Of a DNA stretch of 64,000 nt, positions 22,641-36,785 are shown piece after piece. How positions within the stretch are numbered: the first letter of the stretch is position 1; each line of letters begins with the position of its first letter. Below the pieces are notes generated by a model. It searched no databases and had not been told where the DNA came from. It saw only the letters and a program-made list of their open reading frames with translations. The translations under genes were made by a program, and so were the position numbers. The DNA comes from Lutjanus erythropterus (taxonomy: Eukaryota; Chordata; Actinopteri; Lutjaniformes; Lutjanidae): the NCBI GenBank assembly GCA_020091685.1, contig CM034610.1, forward strand, positions 9,034,948 to 9,098,947. The letters run 5' to 3'.

Positions 22641-25261
22641 GTGCATAATGGGACTTAAGATGAGAGCTTCATATGAAAGATAGTAAGAAGGTGTGAGTTG
22701 AACTCGGATCCTTGGTGCACGTGTGTGTCATTCTGTGTGATTGTGTAAGCTCCACAGCTCCCACAGGCCCAACTGGAATTCCTGATGTCTCTCTCTGGTC
22801 TCGTTTGTTTACATGAGCGTAATTACAGCCATGTGAGAGAGAAAACGGAAATGAGAGAGTATGAGAGACAGAGAGGGAGAGGAATATGAACAGGGGTGAT
22901 TTAACGGGTGAGGAAGGCCCCACAACATCTGACAGAGATTTTTTTTTTTCTTTCTTTCATTCTCAATCGGCAGTTTTTTTTTACTCTTGTGGTTCCTTCT
23001 CTTTGACCTCATTTACAGCTGATATTAACAGTGTGGTTTGTATCAGTACGGCTCATCTGGGGCAGGAAAAAGGCGCATTAATGCAAGGTGTCAATGCACG
23101 TAGAACACATTGCAGTTAACTGACCACATCTGGAGTGCGCTGTGATCAGATCTCAACCAGGTGTGAATGCAACCTGTGCAATCTCAAGAAAAAAGTTGAA
23201 CCCAAAAGTTGACAGGTTGCTGAACTCCACATATCCTTGCTATATCAAGCTACCTGTCAAAAAGCTACAGTATATCGCATCAGCATCACTTCCCTAAACC
23301 TGTTTGTTGACAAGTGTGCTAGCTTCAACAACATTTTTTTTTACTTTGTAAGCATAAAAATGCATCAAAATGTCTAAAAACAAGTATGTACTTATGTACT
23401 TACTACTTACATTAAACCAAATATTTTTGACAATGACCAATCAAACCCAGAGAACTATTTTATTCAAAGTAGTGGTGCTTTTGATTTGGTAGCTTGGAGA
23501 TTTTGCTCAGTGCAGGGCTCTACTATGAATGTGATTTTTGCGCAATTCACTTCAGCAATTTGACATATTTCATTGGTGATGGTGGTCATTTAAAAATGAA
23601 GACAACAACTTCATCAAACTGTGTGTTTTCTTATTGTTGATGTGAGAGACCCCTAGCAGCAGAGATCACAAACTGTGCATTTGACCAAAGTGCTTATGCT
23701 GCATAAACTTTACTACAAACCGGACTCGAGATGCAAACCCCAGACTCCGGAGTCAAAGTCCTGACGTAATCCACCCCGACTCCCTCCCTTTGACTCTGGC
23801 ACAGTAGATAAACAATTCGCTTGTTCACTTGAAAAAGCTTCTGAACATAATTCAAGCATCAATCACCACCAGGTAATTGGAAAAAATGATGTTGTAATAT
23901 ATAAACTTGCAGGTGAGAGGGTTGCTGTGGGAGTGGAGGTGGTGAGGAGGTGGATTAGTTTGCATCAGACCCTCACCTGCTACAAGTATTGCTCTGATAC
24001 CGATTTTCCTTCAGTGTTCAAATGTAATTAATCATCGCAAAACACTGTATGAAGAATTCTTTGCTTCACAATGCAGTTTTCCTCTGATGAGTGTTATAAA
24101 TTAAACAATTTGCCAAGCGCAGGTTTTAGGTTTGGAGACGTGTGTTGCTTTGGGGCTATTGTATTGTGTGTTTTTGGCATGTGTGATTTTGTATAAAGTT
24201 ATATAACACATGTGAAGTAAGTGAGGTAAAGCAAGGATTGTGTTTGTTTGTTTGCGTGTGTGTGTGTAGGTGTGTAGTAGGAGTAGCAGAGCCAGGTTTT
24301 ACGGGGTTACTTTCGGTCCCTGACCTAGTGCCTATAAACAAATCCAGATGCCAAACATCCGCAACGCACACGCACACACACAGGAGGTTTTATAGCTTTC
24401 TAGTCCCCACCTTTGCTGCATCGTTAGTTTTCCTGACTCTTCTCCCTCTCTGTCTTCCCTCGCTCCTCTCTTTTTCTCCTTCCCTTTTTTACGATTCTGT
24501 TCCTTCCTCTACCTTTTTCTCTTCCTATGTTGCCTCTGTCGCCTCCTCTTTCTCCTCCTTATACTTTTGACTCTTGTCTCATATTTCTTCTTCTACTCTC
24601 CTTCTTTTCTCACTCCTCTTAAGTCTTCCCTCCCTTCCCCTTTGAGTGCTCTTTCCTACGTAGTTTGGGTAACATGGATCCCTCCAGTCTCCAGACAGGC
24701 TGCTGAAAAACTTTGCTGAGACGCTTCATTGATTCGCGAGCCCATCGACATCCAATAGACACGAGGATCACTAAGTCTCTGTTTGTCTCTGTAACTGCAT
24801 CCACATGGAGGAGAGGCTGGCTTTCACTTTCCATACATCCTCCAGCCAAGTTTTCTGCTGGAGTTTTGCACACAGCATGTACCCCCGTTGCAACTGCCAC
24901 TTTAGGAATTAGGTTGAGACAAGTTGTCCTTAAAACTAGAAAGCAGCGTCTTTCATTGAGATTCTGATTGAGCAACATCAAGCAAAACACTGTGCACATA
25001 ACCAGAGGTGGGTTGGATTTTGACCCTGGTATAATCTGCTGGAAAACTCCGGATGAGCATGAGAAAAGGAGCATGTGAACATGGACAGAGGTGTCAATGT
25101 GATATAAACTTTCTTTTACAATGAGGCATAATATTACAATTCTACAATTCTGTGGTTTACACTGCAGACTGGAGTCTCAGTGACAAACAGCTAAATATGT
25201 GTTATACGCTCGTGTTCTCTTCATTGTGCTGCTGGATAATGAATATGATATAATGAAAAAG

Positions 25262-25412
25262 AAAAATTATGTAGGTCATTAAATGAGAAAAATTCTCAAA
25301 ATAAAGACTTATCATCTCAAAATGACTTAGTATCTAAAAATAATGTATTAGTATCTCAAAATAATGAGATCCTATCTTATAATAAGGACTTGTTATCTCA
25401 ACTAACTAACTC
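25262..25412. repeat. TATCTCAAAATAATGA satellite fragment
   Basis: Repeated ATCTCAAAATGACTTAGTAT and CTCAAAATAATGAG motifs match the left half of the array at 14893-15372. Preceded by TCATTAAATGAGAAAAATTC, similar to the left end of that array. Confidence 0.65.
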
Positions 25413-28227
25413 ATTATATATTGCACACTATTTAGTACACTATTAGACGTTTTTATATTGAGTGACCTCCACTTCCAGTGTCCCTGTACTTAGCGTTAAT
25501 AAATCTTTTTGAGGGCCTTCGCGCCCTCAAAAAGATAGAGAACATTTTAGTGACCTAAAATGATGAAATTCCAGGCCTGACCTGTACCTGCTTGTTTTTG
25601 AGTTCTTTGCTTACAAACCAAAATTGAATAATGAAGCTGTGTTCCACCTTTTCTCATAGACATATGCAGAAAGTTACCCCTCGAGGGCTGACTTAGTGGC
25701 TAATACAACACTTCCCACGGCTGCTTCACATTGAAAGCCTTCCTTCAGTTCAAGACGCTCCTTCTTTTCTGGAGCCAAATCCCCCACCTCTAAGTTGCTT
25801 CGTTGCTGCACAAATCAAGTCTAAAATACTGATTGCAGATTTCTTAGTTCTACACCAGAATCTATGCTGAAACACCTCAGGGAATCTTCTGAGGTCTAAT
25901 ATTAGAGGATCTTGTACTACACTTTACTCAGTGAGCGGGGTACTTAATGACAATAAGTAATATCTTCCCCATAGCTCCAAAGCTCAGCATCAGAAGGGAC
26001 ATCCTTCTGTACATCATCTGCTAAGTGTGAAAGTTTGTGTTTGGGGAAAACTGTACCTTTAAGAAATTGTGTTTCATCTCCCCTGCTGTTCTGTGGATGG
26101 ATGATAGACACACACACACAGAGCAGATCTGGTATTATGTATCATTTGGCTGCAAATAAGGTTGTGGAGTTCTGACTGTGTCTTAAGGAGAATTTGATAA
26201 CATCCACCCTGATGAGTAATTGATGAACACACGTACAAAGTGAATCAAACTTCAAGCTATTTGTAAAGGCCAATCAATGTTTCTGCTGGCAATAATCATA
26301 ATAATTACATATAATGTGCTTATTAATCATGAATTATGGTGATTATGAACAGGATGTATCTGACAGAAAGGGATATGTTGACAATTTGTCACGGCGGTCG
26401 AGTTTCTGCAGCTGCGTGTGTTTGCATGTGTGTGGATTATAACAGTATTTTCCAGGTTGATTTTTGCCAAAAACACCTTTTAGTCTCACTCATAGTGATG
26501 AACCCACCAAAGATTATCACCTGACTCTGCAGTTCCCTTCACTTCTGTTGTGGAAATTATGTTATGTGTATATTATTCCCATGTTTACTTCTTATATTTT
26601 ATTTATTAACTATGTTTCATCTCCTCTGTGTGCCAGTCAGGTCCTTTACTGTTAGAAGCCCTTATCTCTTTGCTTTCACATGTGTAAATTGGAAAGAAGG
26701 AAAGATAGGGCTCATTACGAGCGCTTGGTTTGATCTCTGTTATAACAACTTTCTTTTTATTTTGTCTGCTGGGAGTGATGATAAGACGACTATCTATAAA
26801 GTTTGAGTGTAACTTTATTCTTTGGTCTTTTGTCTTATGAAGGCTATGAATGCTAATAAAGCTCAGTATCTACTGGATATGGAAAGAGAAACTGCATATT
26901 AATATGTTAAGTTACAGGTACAGGTGTTTCAGTCTTCTATTGACACCTGCACTGTTGAAATCCATATTAACGCTGGTTAACAGGATTGCTACCTGAAACA
27001 TGTCATCTGAGGCAATCTGCTGGACCAATTCCAAAACTTTTCATAACTACTGGTCATTTATGGAGCTTTTGCACTGGCTCTTTGAGCTGCATTTTAATTA
27101 CCACATATATTGTGCCGAGCTGTGCTGAGCTGTCCCCGAGATGGACCCGCCTCCAAGCAGATCGTGGTGACATGAAGTGTAGTGTATTTTCTGTGTCGCT
27201 GTTTGTACTTTCAGGTATCTGCTTTATTTTACTGTTTCGTGTTCAGTTTCACTCAGATCTTGTTAAGTTACTGATGATAAAAGCCAAATATTTCCTGATT
27301 TTGCTGCTTTAAAATAAAAGCATTTAAATAACAAAATAACTAGGGAATTTATAAGATACTACTATAATAATATTTTTGTGTGATATATCTATGAGCTTAT
27401 GATATTGACTCTTAAGCTCTAGACTTGTAACTCTGGGACTGGCACACTGGATAAGACTCTGTAGTGCACTCAGACACACACACACTCACATACATGTACA
27501 GCATGTCCCTTTGTGGCCTGTCTTAAACTGGCTTCTTGAGTAGACAGACCATAACAGATACTGTACATCCACACATGTCCTTCAAACACAACCGTGTTGT
27601 TACCCTGCACCCCATCAGTGTGTATGAAGCCCCAGTGCCTGAACCCTCACTGTCCGTGACACATAACAGAGCCCCCCTGTCTGCTGTCTGCTTCCTATCT
27701 CTTAAAACGCACAGTCGCAAATGTCTGCACACAAACACTTGGGGCTGCTCGGGGAACGGCGCATACATGCGCTCGCTTCGAGGGCAGCAGGAGAATGTAA
27801 ATGTGTGCGCGACAAAGAGATGGAAGGATAAAAAGATGATTAAATAGAGTGTTGGATAGGGATGACAGAGTGTAAGGACTTTGGGTTGGAGGGATAGAGG
27901 GGGTGATGGCTGGGAGAGACGCGCTGGACGAGTAAGGAGAGGGTGTCTGCTTTATCTCTCTGTGCAGTTTAAGAGCGTTACCATTTATGGTGCAGCTGAT
28001 GGAATAGTTGTGAGTCTGCCAACTATGTGACACAGCCCATAGTCTATTTACTTGGGAAGGTCAACCTCTCCCTCTCACTTTACATAAGAAACTTCCCTCC
28101 GTCTTTACGGCCGCAGAGACAGTCCGCCCCTCTCCTCCCTGCTTCCTTTTTCTGCAGCTCTTCTGTCAGTCTTCCCACTCCCTTGATAAACGGTGCTGGT
28201 GCCCATATAGATCGAAGGGAAGTAAAA

Positions 28228-29085
28228 GAACACTTCGGCTCTTTTCATATACATGTCCAGTCAGTGTTGATGGTGCAGTTCCAAATTCCACTTATGAAAA
28301 GGTTTCCTAAGGGTTCCCAAGCCCATGTAGTACACTTTGTGAAATTATGTGGGTTTTTAATGCATTTTTTTATGCCGTGCTACCTGAGGGGTTAAAGGTC
28401 ACCGGTATACATGCAGAGATTTCTTTATTTGATATCATGGATTGTAGATCGTAGATCGTAGATAGTAAAATCTCTGAATTCCTTGCTGTATTGTGGTGAG
28501 ACACAGTGTTGTTGTTATATTGAGTTCAAATGAATGTAGCATTTCCTGCACAGACCAGAATATTGCCGTGTTTTCACCACTCTAGCCTAAAGCTTTTACT
28601 TTGTTGGCCAGAACATACCATTAAGTGACAAAAAAAATACTTACTCAACATGCCTCCTGGCTTCTCAGAGTCAGAGACTAGAAATCCAAGCTGAAATGAG
28701 GCTCAACATTGAGGTTCCAGAAGTGAAAATCCCATTCATATTTTGAATAGTTCTTTAGATTATTATGTCATAATGTAGTAGCCATCTAAGGTAGACTGAC
28801 CATGAGCTATGAAACTGTTAAATGATGGTTTATGCTTCTGTTGAAGCCACAAGTTTGTATGGTATCAACTTTGTTTTAAGAGAAACATGTTTTATTTGCA
28901 ATGTCATGGACAGTCAATCTTGTACCTTTGTCTTTTTATCCATTTTCTAATCCCTTTTTTTGCTCTAAATGAACTCACCTTTCTCTGTCAGTATAGCACA
29001 CACTGAGGAATATTGCTTCAATTGACTGCATTTACCATCAACATTGACTTGACATCCACATGAAAGTGCCAATGTTTCCCTTTAA
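28228..29085. mobile_element. TTAA-type TIR element, diverged copy
   Basis: The left arm TCTTTTCATATACATGTCCA, then GTCAGTGTTGATGG, pairs with the right arm CCATCAACATTGACTTGACA, then TCCACATGAAAGTGCC, followed by AATGTTTCCCTTTAA. The interior shares TTTACTTTGTTGGCCAGAAC and CACTGAGGAATATTGCTTCA with the compact copy at 62900-63297. The left terminal bases are degraded, and this copy is about twice as long as the other. Confidence 0.7.
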
Positions 29086-32000
29086 GAGGCGCAGAAAAAC
29101 ACGAGGTGTCAAGGGAGAGATGATGTAAAATGTACGACTCCTGTTTGGATCCCTGTCTGTTTTGGAAATTGTTGTTGCTGTTATAGTGGAAGGTTTTTAG
29201 CACTGACATGAATATTGATTCAGTGTGTAGCTGCTACATGAGCACAAGTGATCTGAAGTTCACTTTTGGGTTGCTTGGTCTACATTTCCCAAAGGCTGTG
29301 TTTTGACTTTATTAACCTTGAAAGCTACGCCTTGAAAAAGAAAGTACATGTGGTCGAGTGGGTCTACGCTTCTGAGTGCTGCTCACCGGTGATGCATGTC
29401 GGTGTCTGATCTTGTTTTCTCACTTTATGAGGACAGGAGGACAGGAGAGCAGGAGCCACTCAAAGGATGGCATGCAAGGGTCAAGTGCTCAGGATTGACT
29501 TTATAAGTAGAGTTACACAAACACCACATGCAGACGTTTGTGCCTGAAAAACACACAACCATGTTAGAGTTCCTTTTGATATTAAATTTCCTCATTGGTG
29601 TGCATATTTGCCATGGAAAGCTTCTTAAACCATGTAAGCGTTACTGCCCACATACTTTCATGTGTCTTTTACGTTGGCATGGATTTAAAAGTAATACATC
29701 CACTAGAGGGCGCCAGTCAGAGTCAAAAGTTACCCCAAAGATGAAGAAGAGTCAAAAGTTTCTGACTACAACAAACATGGTGACACTGGAGGGGGTTGTT
29801 ATTATGTACTTTCTTGAGAAAGAGGCAAAAGCTCGGGCAGTATTGTAGAAGGCAGTGGTCTGTACAGCTATCAAATACATCCAAGAACCAAGACCAAGAA
29901 TTCTTTTCACAAACTAATTGATGACAAATGTCATTTCCCATACTTTTCAGATAAAACTTTTTTGTTGTGTCTACTGGCTACACTGGCCCTCATGGTTACT
30001 GGAGATACTGCTCCATTTTATCCATATCCGTAAGCTTTCAGAAAACGTGCAGAAATATGGACGAAATGAATGCAGAGTTAGGACTGAAGGCACCATCTGT
30101 ATCTGTACGCATAACGAACGTTAAGGATAAATGAGCCTTTTGGGTTGTTCCAGTACCTGTATCACAAAAGGCCTCCAATACTACCTAAAACAGATCAGAA
30201 TCGGCAAGGAAAAAATGGTATATTTCCGTGCTAACTTGCTGATATTTAACAGGTGTAAAGTAATTTATCATAGGCCTATTCACTGGCTCTCTTTAGCTTA
30301 TTAGCATGCTAATATTTGCTATTTAGCCCAAAACACAACATGCATCTGAGGTTGGTGGAAATGTCATTAGTTTAGCAGGTTTATAAGTATTGGAACTAGT
30401 ATAAAGAAGAGAAATATTCCCCCCAAAAAAAGATTCACCCAGGTCATGGTTATCCAAGAAACGTAAATCAAGGGCAAATAGACTTGGGTGTAGATTAGGA
30501 TTTAATCTTTTACCCGAAAAAGAAAAAATTGAAAAATGAAATGAAAATGGAAATTCTCTATCCCTGGAATCCCAGGAAGTGAACTTGGTTTTAAGGTATG
30601 TTTTTATCTACCGTCAAAACACATAGCTCATGCTTGGCAACACTATATGTAACAAGGAGAAATATGGCTTCCAAACCAGACCAATTTAGTGTATTTATCT
30701 GGTGTAACTAATAATTATTGAGGGAGAAGAATACATTTTCAGCATTAATCAACATTATAATGAACATAATGTTAACTGTGCAAGCTGCGTGCAGCTTGAC
30801 CTTCGCTGCAGCTGCGAGGTTGAATTGCCAAGTTTATTGCCTGTGAGCTGTCAATGTCTGTCTGAGCAGCATCATGAAAGTGATATTTTACAATTCTCCA
30901 TACTTCTTACCTCTCACCATGTGTGCTGCAATCTTTGATATACTAAGCCTAATAAAGTTGGTTTCCCAGGATTAAACTGTAGCGTAGATCCTTGGAAACA
31001 TTTCAAATTCTTCAGTCCTTCTTCAGAGAACCAAGGAAGCGTCTTCAATGAGCGGAGAAATGTTGTCAAAGATCTACACCTTATTCTAGTTACCCTTGAT
31101 TCAACCTTTCTTGGAGAACCACAAACATTTTAACAAATAACGAAGCCTTAACACGTAAAGGAAGGAGAGAGAGATATCGCTCTCTCTTAAAACAACAGGA
31201 CAGGGTGCAACAGGAGCTATAGGTGAGAAAAAAGACACAACAGAAGGTTTGAAGACTCCCAACAGCCCAGTAGAAGGGGAGAGTATTAGTCATACTTGCT
31301 TGTGTTGTGAGGCACAGGGACCTGCACGATGTGATGATTAAATATTCTCCACTGAAACAATATGGTTCTCAGACCTTTATGCTTTTTCTCTTTTATATAT
31401 CCTATCCCTTCAGCCACTTTTCCCCTCGGTCTTACATTTAATTTAAATTTTGAGTTAGGTCCAAGTATTGTAAGGACGAACATTAAAGTTTTGGTCTCCA
31501 TTGGTTATGGAATTAATGTTCAGTAGTCAGTGTGTTTATGTGTGTTTGATTCCCTCTTGATGCATTCCCGCGTTGTATTGTGTACACACACGTTTGTGTC
31601 TCCCCTTGCCAAACCCAGAGAGACAGTGGAAAGACCCTCTCGCTGAGCTTCTCGCTCCAACCAAAGACAATATTTATTCAGCTTTTTATCCTACCCTGCC
31701 TGAGGAACGTGGAGTTGGCATATGAAGACACTGGCCTCCCTCCAAGACAGGACTAAGAAAAGTGTTTTTCTAATTTGTACAATGGTGAGATGTAGACGGC
31801 AAAACAACAGCGCCTAATCCCGGTTTTTAGAGGGAGGGCTTTTCCAGCCCTGAAGGCCATGAAATCAAAACGGGAGAATCAATGAAGTGATCAAATGATG
31901 GATTCAGTTATTTCCTGGTTCAGTGAGATGTCAAATAACATGCTGCCTGTATTTAGCAAGTTCTTCTTTCTAGCTTCTGCTCTGAATGTACCATTTTATC

Positions 32001-32547
32001 CCCTTTGCCTTGCCCTATCAAGATCTGGGTTTAACTTCTTTTTTTTTTTTTTTTTGCTATTTTAGTTTAAATCATTTCATTTCATTTATATGGTATCCAG
32101 CTCAACTTGTTATCCATCATTACTCCAAGGGATCATGTTGAAATAGCTTTCTCATGAAGTTTATATTTTACAGAAACATTAAATTCTTGGTTTCTGAGTT
32201 GAAGAAATGAGTTTTCTTACTGCTTCTACTTACTTTTGTTACATGCCTCAATCTAAAGCTAACTAATTAAATGATTTTTAAATTTTTTCTTTTGCCATTT
32301 CAGAGTGGGCTATATGCTGGACTTTTTCTCAGCTCGGAACAAGTCTCCACTCTCCAAGAAATGATGGGGTTTTTTTTGTACGGATTAGATGAGTGTCACG
32401 TGACATGTGTGATATTAGAGGTTTAATGATGTTAGGGGGGTTATTATGTTTGGTCCAGCCCATCCTCACCAGAAAAATGACTGTATGAGTTGTCAGTGCA
32501 AGCAGCTTATTATGACCCATGTATATATATTTTCACAGCTTTACTTG

Positions 32548-32997
32548 GCAGTCAGGCAGCATTTTCTGATGAGAAACCACCCCATATATATATGCCAGAT
32601 TTCACTCTCGCCAAACCAACCAAACTCCATAGGTGAAATCAGTAATTTTACCTCACAGAACTCGGGAGTTACTGGTCCACTGCTGCTTCAAATGGTTAGT
32701 TTGTTTGTGTTATTGTGTGACTCCAGTGACTCCGAACTATCCTTTTAATACCAAAGTCACCCAATAACACAAACAAAGTAACTGAGTGAGGCAGCAGTAG
32801 ACCAGCAACTTGTAAGATAAAATTACTGATTTCACTATGGAGTTTGGTTGGTTTGGAGTAGATGATATGTGGCGGTCTCCCATCCAAAAAAAGCTGTCTG
32901 AAGCAAAGTAAATCAGTGAAGATATTCTAAATATAGCTAATACACTGACTATTGATAGTATCTCATACAGCGCCACATCAAATAATCCAAACTATCA
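32548..32997. repeat. Palindromic element related to the 13.3-kb MITE
   Basis: CCAACCAAACTCCATAGGTG (about 32616) faces CTATGGAGTTTGGTTGGTTT (about 32836), and GTTTGTTTGTGTTATTGTGT faces ACACAAACAAAGTAAC. The right end reads AATCCAAACTATCACTG. The same internal modules occur in 13270-13789, so this is a rearranged or older relative. Confidence 0.7.
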
Positions 32998-33824
32998 CTG
33001 TGAGGCATTGATGCACACTTTGAGATCATTTAGTCATCTGAGGCAAATCATCATTATCTTGAATCACAGCCATAACAGTGATTGTATCATTCTCCATTTT
33101 ATGCTTGAAATTTCCTCTTTTGCATGATGCCTAAGCAAACCTCTTGATTTAAGTAACACAAACACCCACACACACATACCAAATACCAGACATGGTGCTG
33201 CATCATTGACAGTCTGGAGTGGAGCAGCTCGCAGCATCCCGTTTAGATTAGATCACATCAGATTAGGTGACATTACATTAGCGCTAACCAGATTACACTA
33301 TTCCTCATCTAACACACTTTACCTCCTAATGCTCCCGCAGCCTCATTACCCGGGAAACAGCCATTGAAGGAAGCAATTAGAACAGCGAGAGCGTCTTCCT
33401 CACTTACACACTTTACACACGTGGACACATTCGTCTCCCTCTAGGTAGTGTGCACACCTCAGTGGCCATTAGTCAATTAAGAAATTTCTCCTGTTTGATA
33501 AGCTAATGGCTCTGAACCTTTAGTGAGGCTAGCATGCGTGTATGTGTGTGTGGTTGCTGGTTTTCTACCTGCATGTCTTTTGTGTGTTCCCGTGTGCTTT
33601 TCTATGTGTGAGAAAGGTTTTTATGGTCTCATTCTCATGCAGTAATCTTGCATGATGTCTGAGGAATGTCTAATATACAAGCTGGAACAATAGCAGAGCA
33701 GAAACAGTGGGGGAAAAATAATGACCTGAACCTCAGTCTCAAGGCCAGATGTCTGCAGTCCAAGTCTCACCTCATAAAAACTGTACTTCTTGTTCTGGCT
33801 TATCAATCGCATCTATTATAAAGC

Positions 33825-33846
33825 TCTGTGTGTGTGTGTGTGTGTT

Positions 33847-33886
<40 letters not shown>
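33825..33886. repeat. (GT)n microsatellite
   Basis: About 60 bases of alternating GT with two interruptions, 40 bp before a GGTTCT element. Confidence 0.95.
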
Positions 33887-33924
33887 TACACACATGTTTA
33901 TAAGTGTGCATACATGGTACCCTC

Positions 33925-34557
33925 TTAGAAATAAATGTGCTAATTAGAACCATAAAGGGTTCTTCAGCTTGTCCCTATAGAAGAACCCTTTCTGGTTCCT
34001 GTTAGAACTGTTTATAAAGTTTCCTAGAGTTTTCCTAGAACCCAACAATATAGGGTTATATTTAGAATAATCTGTGAATGGTTTCACACAGACTCACTTA
34101 TGAGAGGTTCTATACAGAACCCATTGCTGGTGTAATGATTAAACCCAAAACCCTCTCAGGGGGTTCTATCAGGGTGTTGTCAAGAACCCACCCAAGGGTT
34201 TCTACCAAAAACCCTTTTTATATTCCAAGGCTTGTACTTAGTACCCACCCAGGGGGTTTTACCAAGAACCCTTTTTCATTCCAAGGCTTTTATTTAGAAA
34301 GCACTCAAAGGCTTCTCCTGAGAGCCCCTTTATATTCCAAAAGTTTTATCTAGAACCCACTCAAGGGGTTATGCAACAAACCTTTATATATTCCAAGGGT
34401 TTCAACTAGAACCTACCCCTGGGGGGTTTTACTGAGAACCCAATGCATACAGGGATTTGAACCCTTTCTTAAAAAAAGGATTCTTCGTAAGCAAATGGTT
34501 CTGGATAGAACCTCAGGAAAAACCCTTTGAGAACCCTTATTGGTGGGTGTATAGAGT
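33925..34557 (-). repeat. GGTTCT/AGAACC periodic foldback element, copy 3
   Basis: The left end is CTCTTAGAAATAAATGTGCT, then AATTAGAACCATAAAGGGTTCTTC; the right part GCAAATGGTTCTGGATAGAA, then CCTCAGG, is the reverse complement of the left part of the 21.6-kb copy. Units of about 55 bp alternate TTCTACCAAGAACCC and TATTCCAAGGCTTTTA motifs. The short open frame with a repeated TKNPF-like phrase is a by-product of the repeat. Confidence 0.82.
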
Positions 34558-36361
34558 GTGGGAGTAGAGCTCACACTGTGGGTTTATGTGTGTGGTCTGT
34601 GGATGTATTAGTCCACACTGTTATTAAAATAACTTTTGGATGCATTTGTGGTATTATAGCCTGTACAGTACATGAGTGTGTGTGTGTTTCTACATAGCCG
34701 TGTGTGAGGGCATTCATCTGAAAGAACACACAGACATCTAAGTGCCCCGGCATCTGTTTACCCTTTGAACTTTTCTTAATCGCACAACGCGTGTGCGCGC
34801 GTATGAAGGATTTGCCGCCGCCTCGCTCATCAGTGTACAAATGAATGGACACAATAAAGCAGTGGGATCAAACGAATAGATCCGTCTGTGTCTGTGAACC
34901 CTGCGACAGACACAAGAGACACAGACAATGACAAAGAGGTGAGATGAAACGGAGAAAAGCTTGTTTTTCAGGACGCAGGGTTCCCTGGCAGGAGCTGCAC
35001 TGCAGGCTGTGGGCAAATTATTCTTTTTTAACAAGGAGACAGAAGGAGAAAAATGTCATCCTCTTCTCTACATTTTTTCTGCACTGTCCATTTAACATTG
35101 CACATTTATTGCGTGATTCTTACACTAACAATAATGCTTGACAATAATGTGGTGAAGTACACTTCATTTGTATTATTCCTGCCATAAATGAAGAGAGCAA
35201 ATAATTACTTTTCCTTTTCGAATCACAGTCAAGTTTAGTTACCCACTTTTAGGTTCCAGAAGGGGCTGATGTTCTACCCAGTGTTGTTACTGTGGTAAGA
35301 TGAACAAAGAGTGAGTTTTATTTTGTTTTTGTCACGTTTGAATGAGGATGTTAAAATTACAGTTTTGCAAAGGGAGTCTGATTAGTTTTGGTGAGAGCAA
35401 TAATGCAGCTGTTTCTGGTTAACTGGAAAGGTTGATCTCTGTAGCGATCCTTTCCATAATGTTGTCAGACACTTGGAATAACAATCTGTACCTGTCAGAA
35501 GCAAAAGTAAGCACTTTTAGTGGACTTACTTTGACGGTCATTAGGGTCCAGGTTCAAAAATACCAAAGTTACCCTTTAAAGTCAGAATATTCTCTCAAAC
35601 AGACATAGATGGACACCTGCGGACACCATGGATACTCAGCAGTTCTGTTTATATTAGAGGACACTTGGCTGGAGGACACGTTGCAGCAGCCGATCAGATA
35701 TGAATACTCTTCTTAAAGGTCATATAGGTGATTTTGGAAGACAGTGACAACCTTTTTTTGGTCACTTGTTAAAACTAGCAGTGACAATAAGTGTGATAAT
35801 ATATCATAAGCCAGTGAAAACCAGGTTTGAAGCTCCGGGCTCACAATTATGGTGCAATATTAGGCCTTGGTGTTGCAGGACCTTATTTTCTGCCTCGGGG
35901 CAGAATGCTGCTTTCTAGTCTTATGGGAAAAATGACTTAATACCAAGCAATGACTTGTAAGTGTTGACTCGCTCAAACTTAGACACGCTGTCAAGATGCT
36001 CTTATTGAAGTTTTTGTGTAGACAGGGGTTGGTTGTGACTGTGCTTACACTGAGCATACGTGCACGTATCGAATGACCCATTTTCAGCAACTAAAAATGA
36101 AAAAATAGTTTACTTCTATGCTGCTGTTATGTAAATGGTTTCTGTTGTTTGTTTTTTAGGTGAGTCACTTAACACCAGGCTGAACAGCATCCTTTCACTG
36201 CCTTCTTTGCTTTAAAGTCTGTTGTACATCTGTCCACACCTAGCTTCACTAATGAGGTTGGGTTTGATCTGAAATGTGCTCTTTTGCATCTGTGCAAAGT
36301 TATGTCATGGCGTACTGACACACCCGGGAGTATACTTGTACATTACCGAAGCTGGATGAGA

Positions 36362-36440
36362 AGTTAAAGAATTAGTTTGAAATTTTGAGAAATGGGCTTG
36401 TTCACTTTTGAACGAAAAGATCGATACAATACTACTTTCA
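36362..36440. repeat. Short dispersed repeat fragment
   Basis: TTAAAGAATTAGTTTGAAAT, then TTTGAGAAATGGGCTTGTTC, then ACTTTTGAACGAAAAGATCG resembles 45480-45560 (TTTTGGGAAATATACTCATT, CACTTTCTTCCTGAGAGTTA). This is a common teleost intronic repeat phrase; its class is not known to me. Confidence 0.45.
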
Positions 36441-36639
36441 CATCCATCTGTTTTTCTGTTATTCTGAAACCCCAGCACTCCGAAAAATATCCCATTTGAT
36501 CAAAAACCCATTTGCCCGATAGCCAATTGTCCCATAAACAAAAGCATACTGCCGAGTGTCCTGAAAATACTCACTCTGACTCTCCCTGGAGTTTTTTGCC
36601 CTTAGTATCGGTTTATTTTGACATGCAAACGTAAGTTAA

Positions 36640-36785
36640 CCTTTGTTGTCATGGTTACCAACGTCAGGTGACCTTCATGATAGCAATAATAAACATGTGG
36701 TCAATGTTGTAAAACGACTTATGATTAATTAGGTTTTGGCGCCGAGAATGCTCGGTTAGGTTTAGGAAATGATCATGGGTTGGAC
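36640..36785 (+). repeat. Dispersed repeat sharing tail with the 2.5-kb minisatellite element
   Basis: GGTTAGGTTTAGGAAATGAT, then CATGGGTTGGACTAAAATAA is nearly the same as the tail of the minisatellite at 2736-2764. Upstream bases (CATGGTTACCAACGTCAGGT) probably belong to the same element. Confidence 0.55.
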
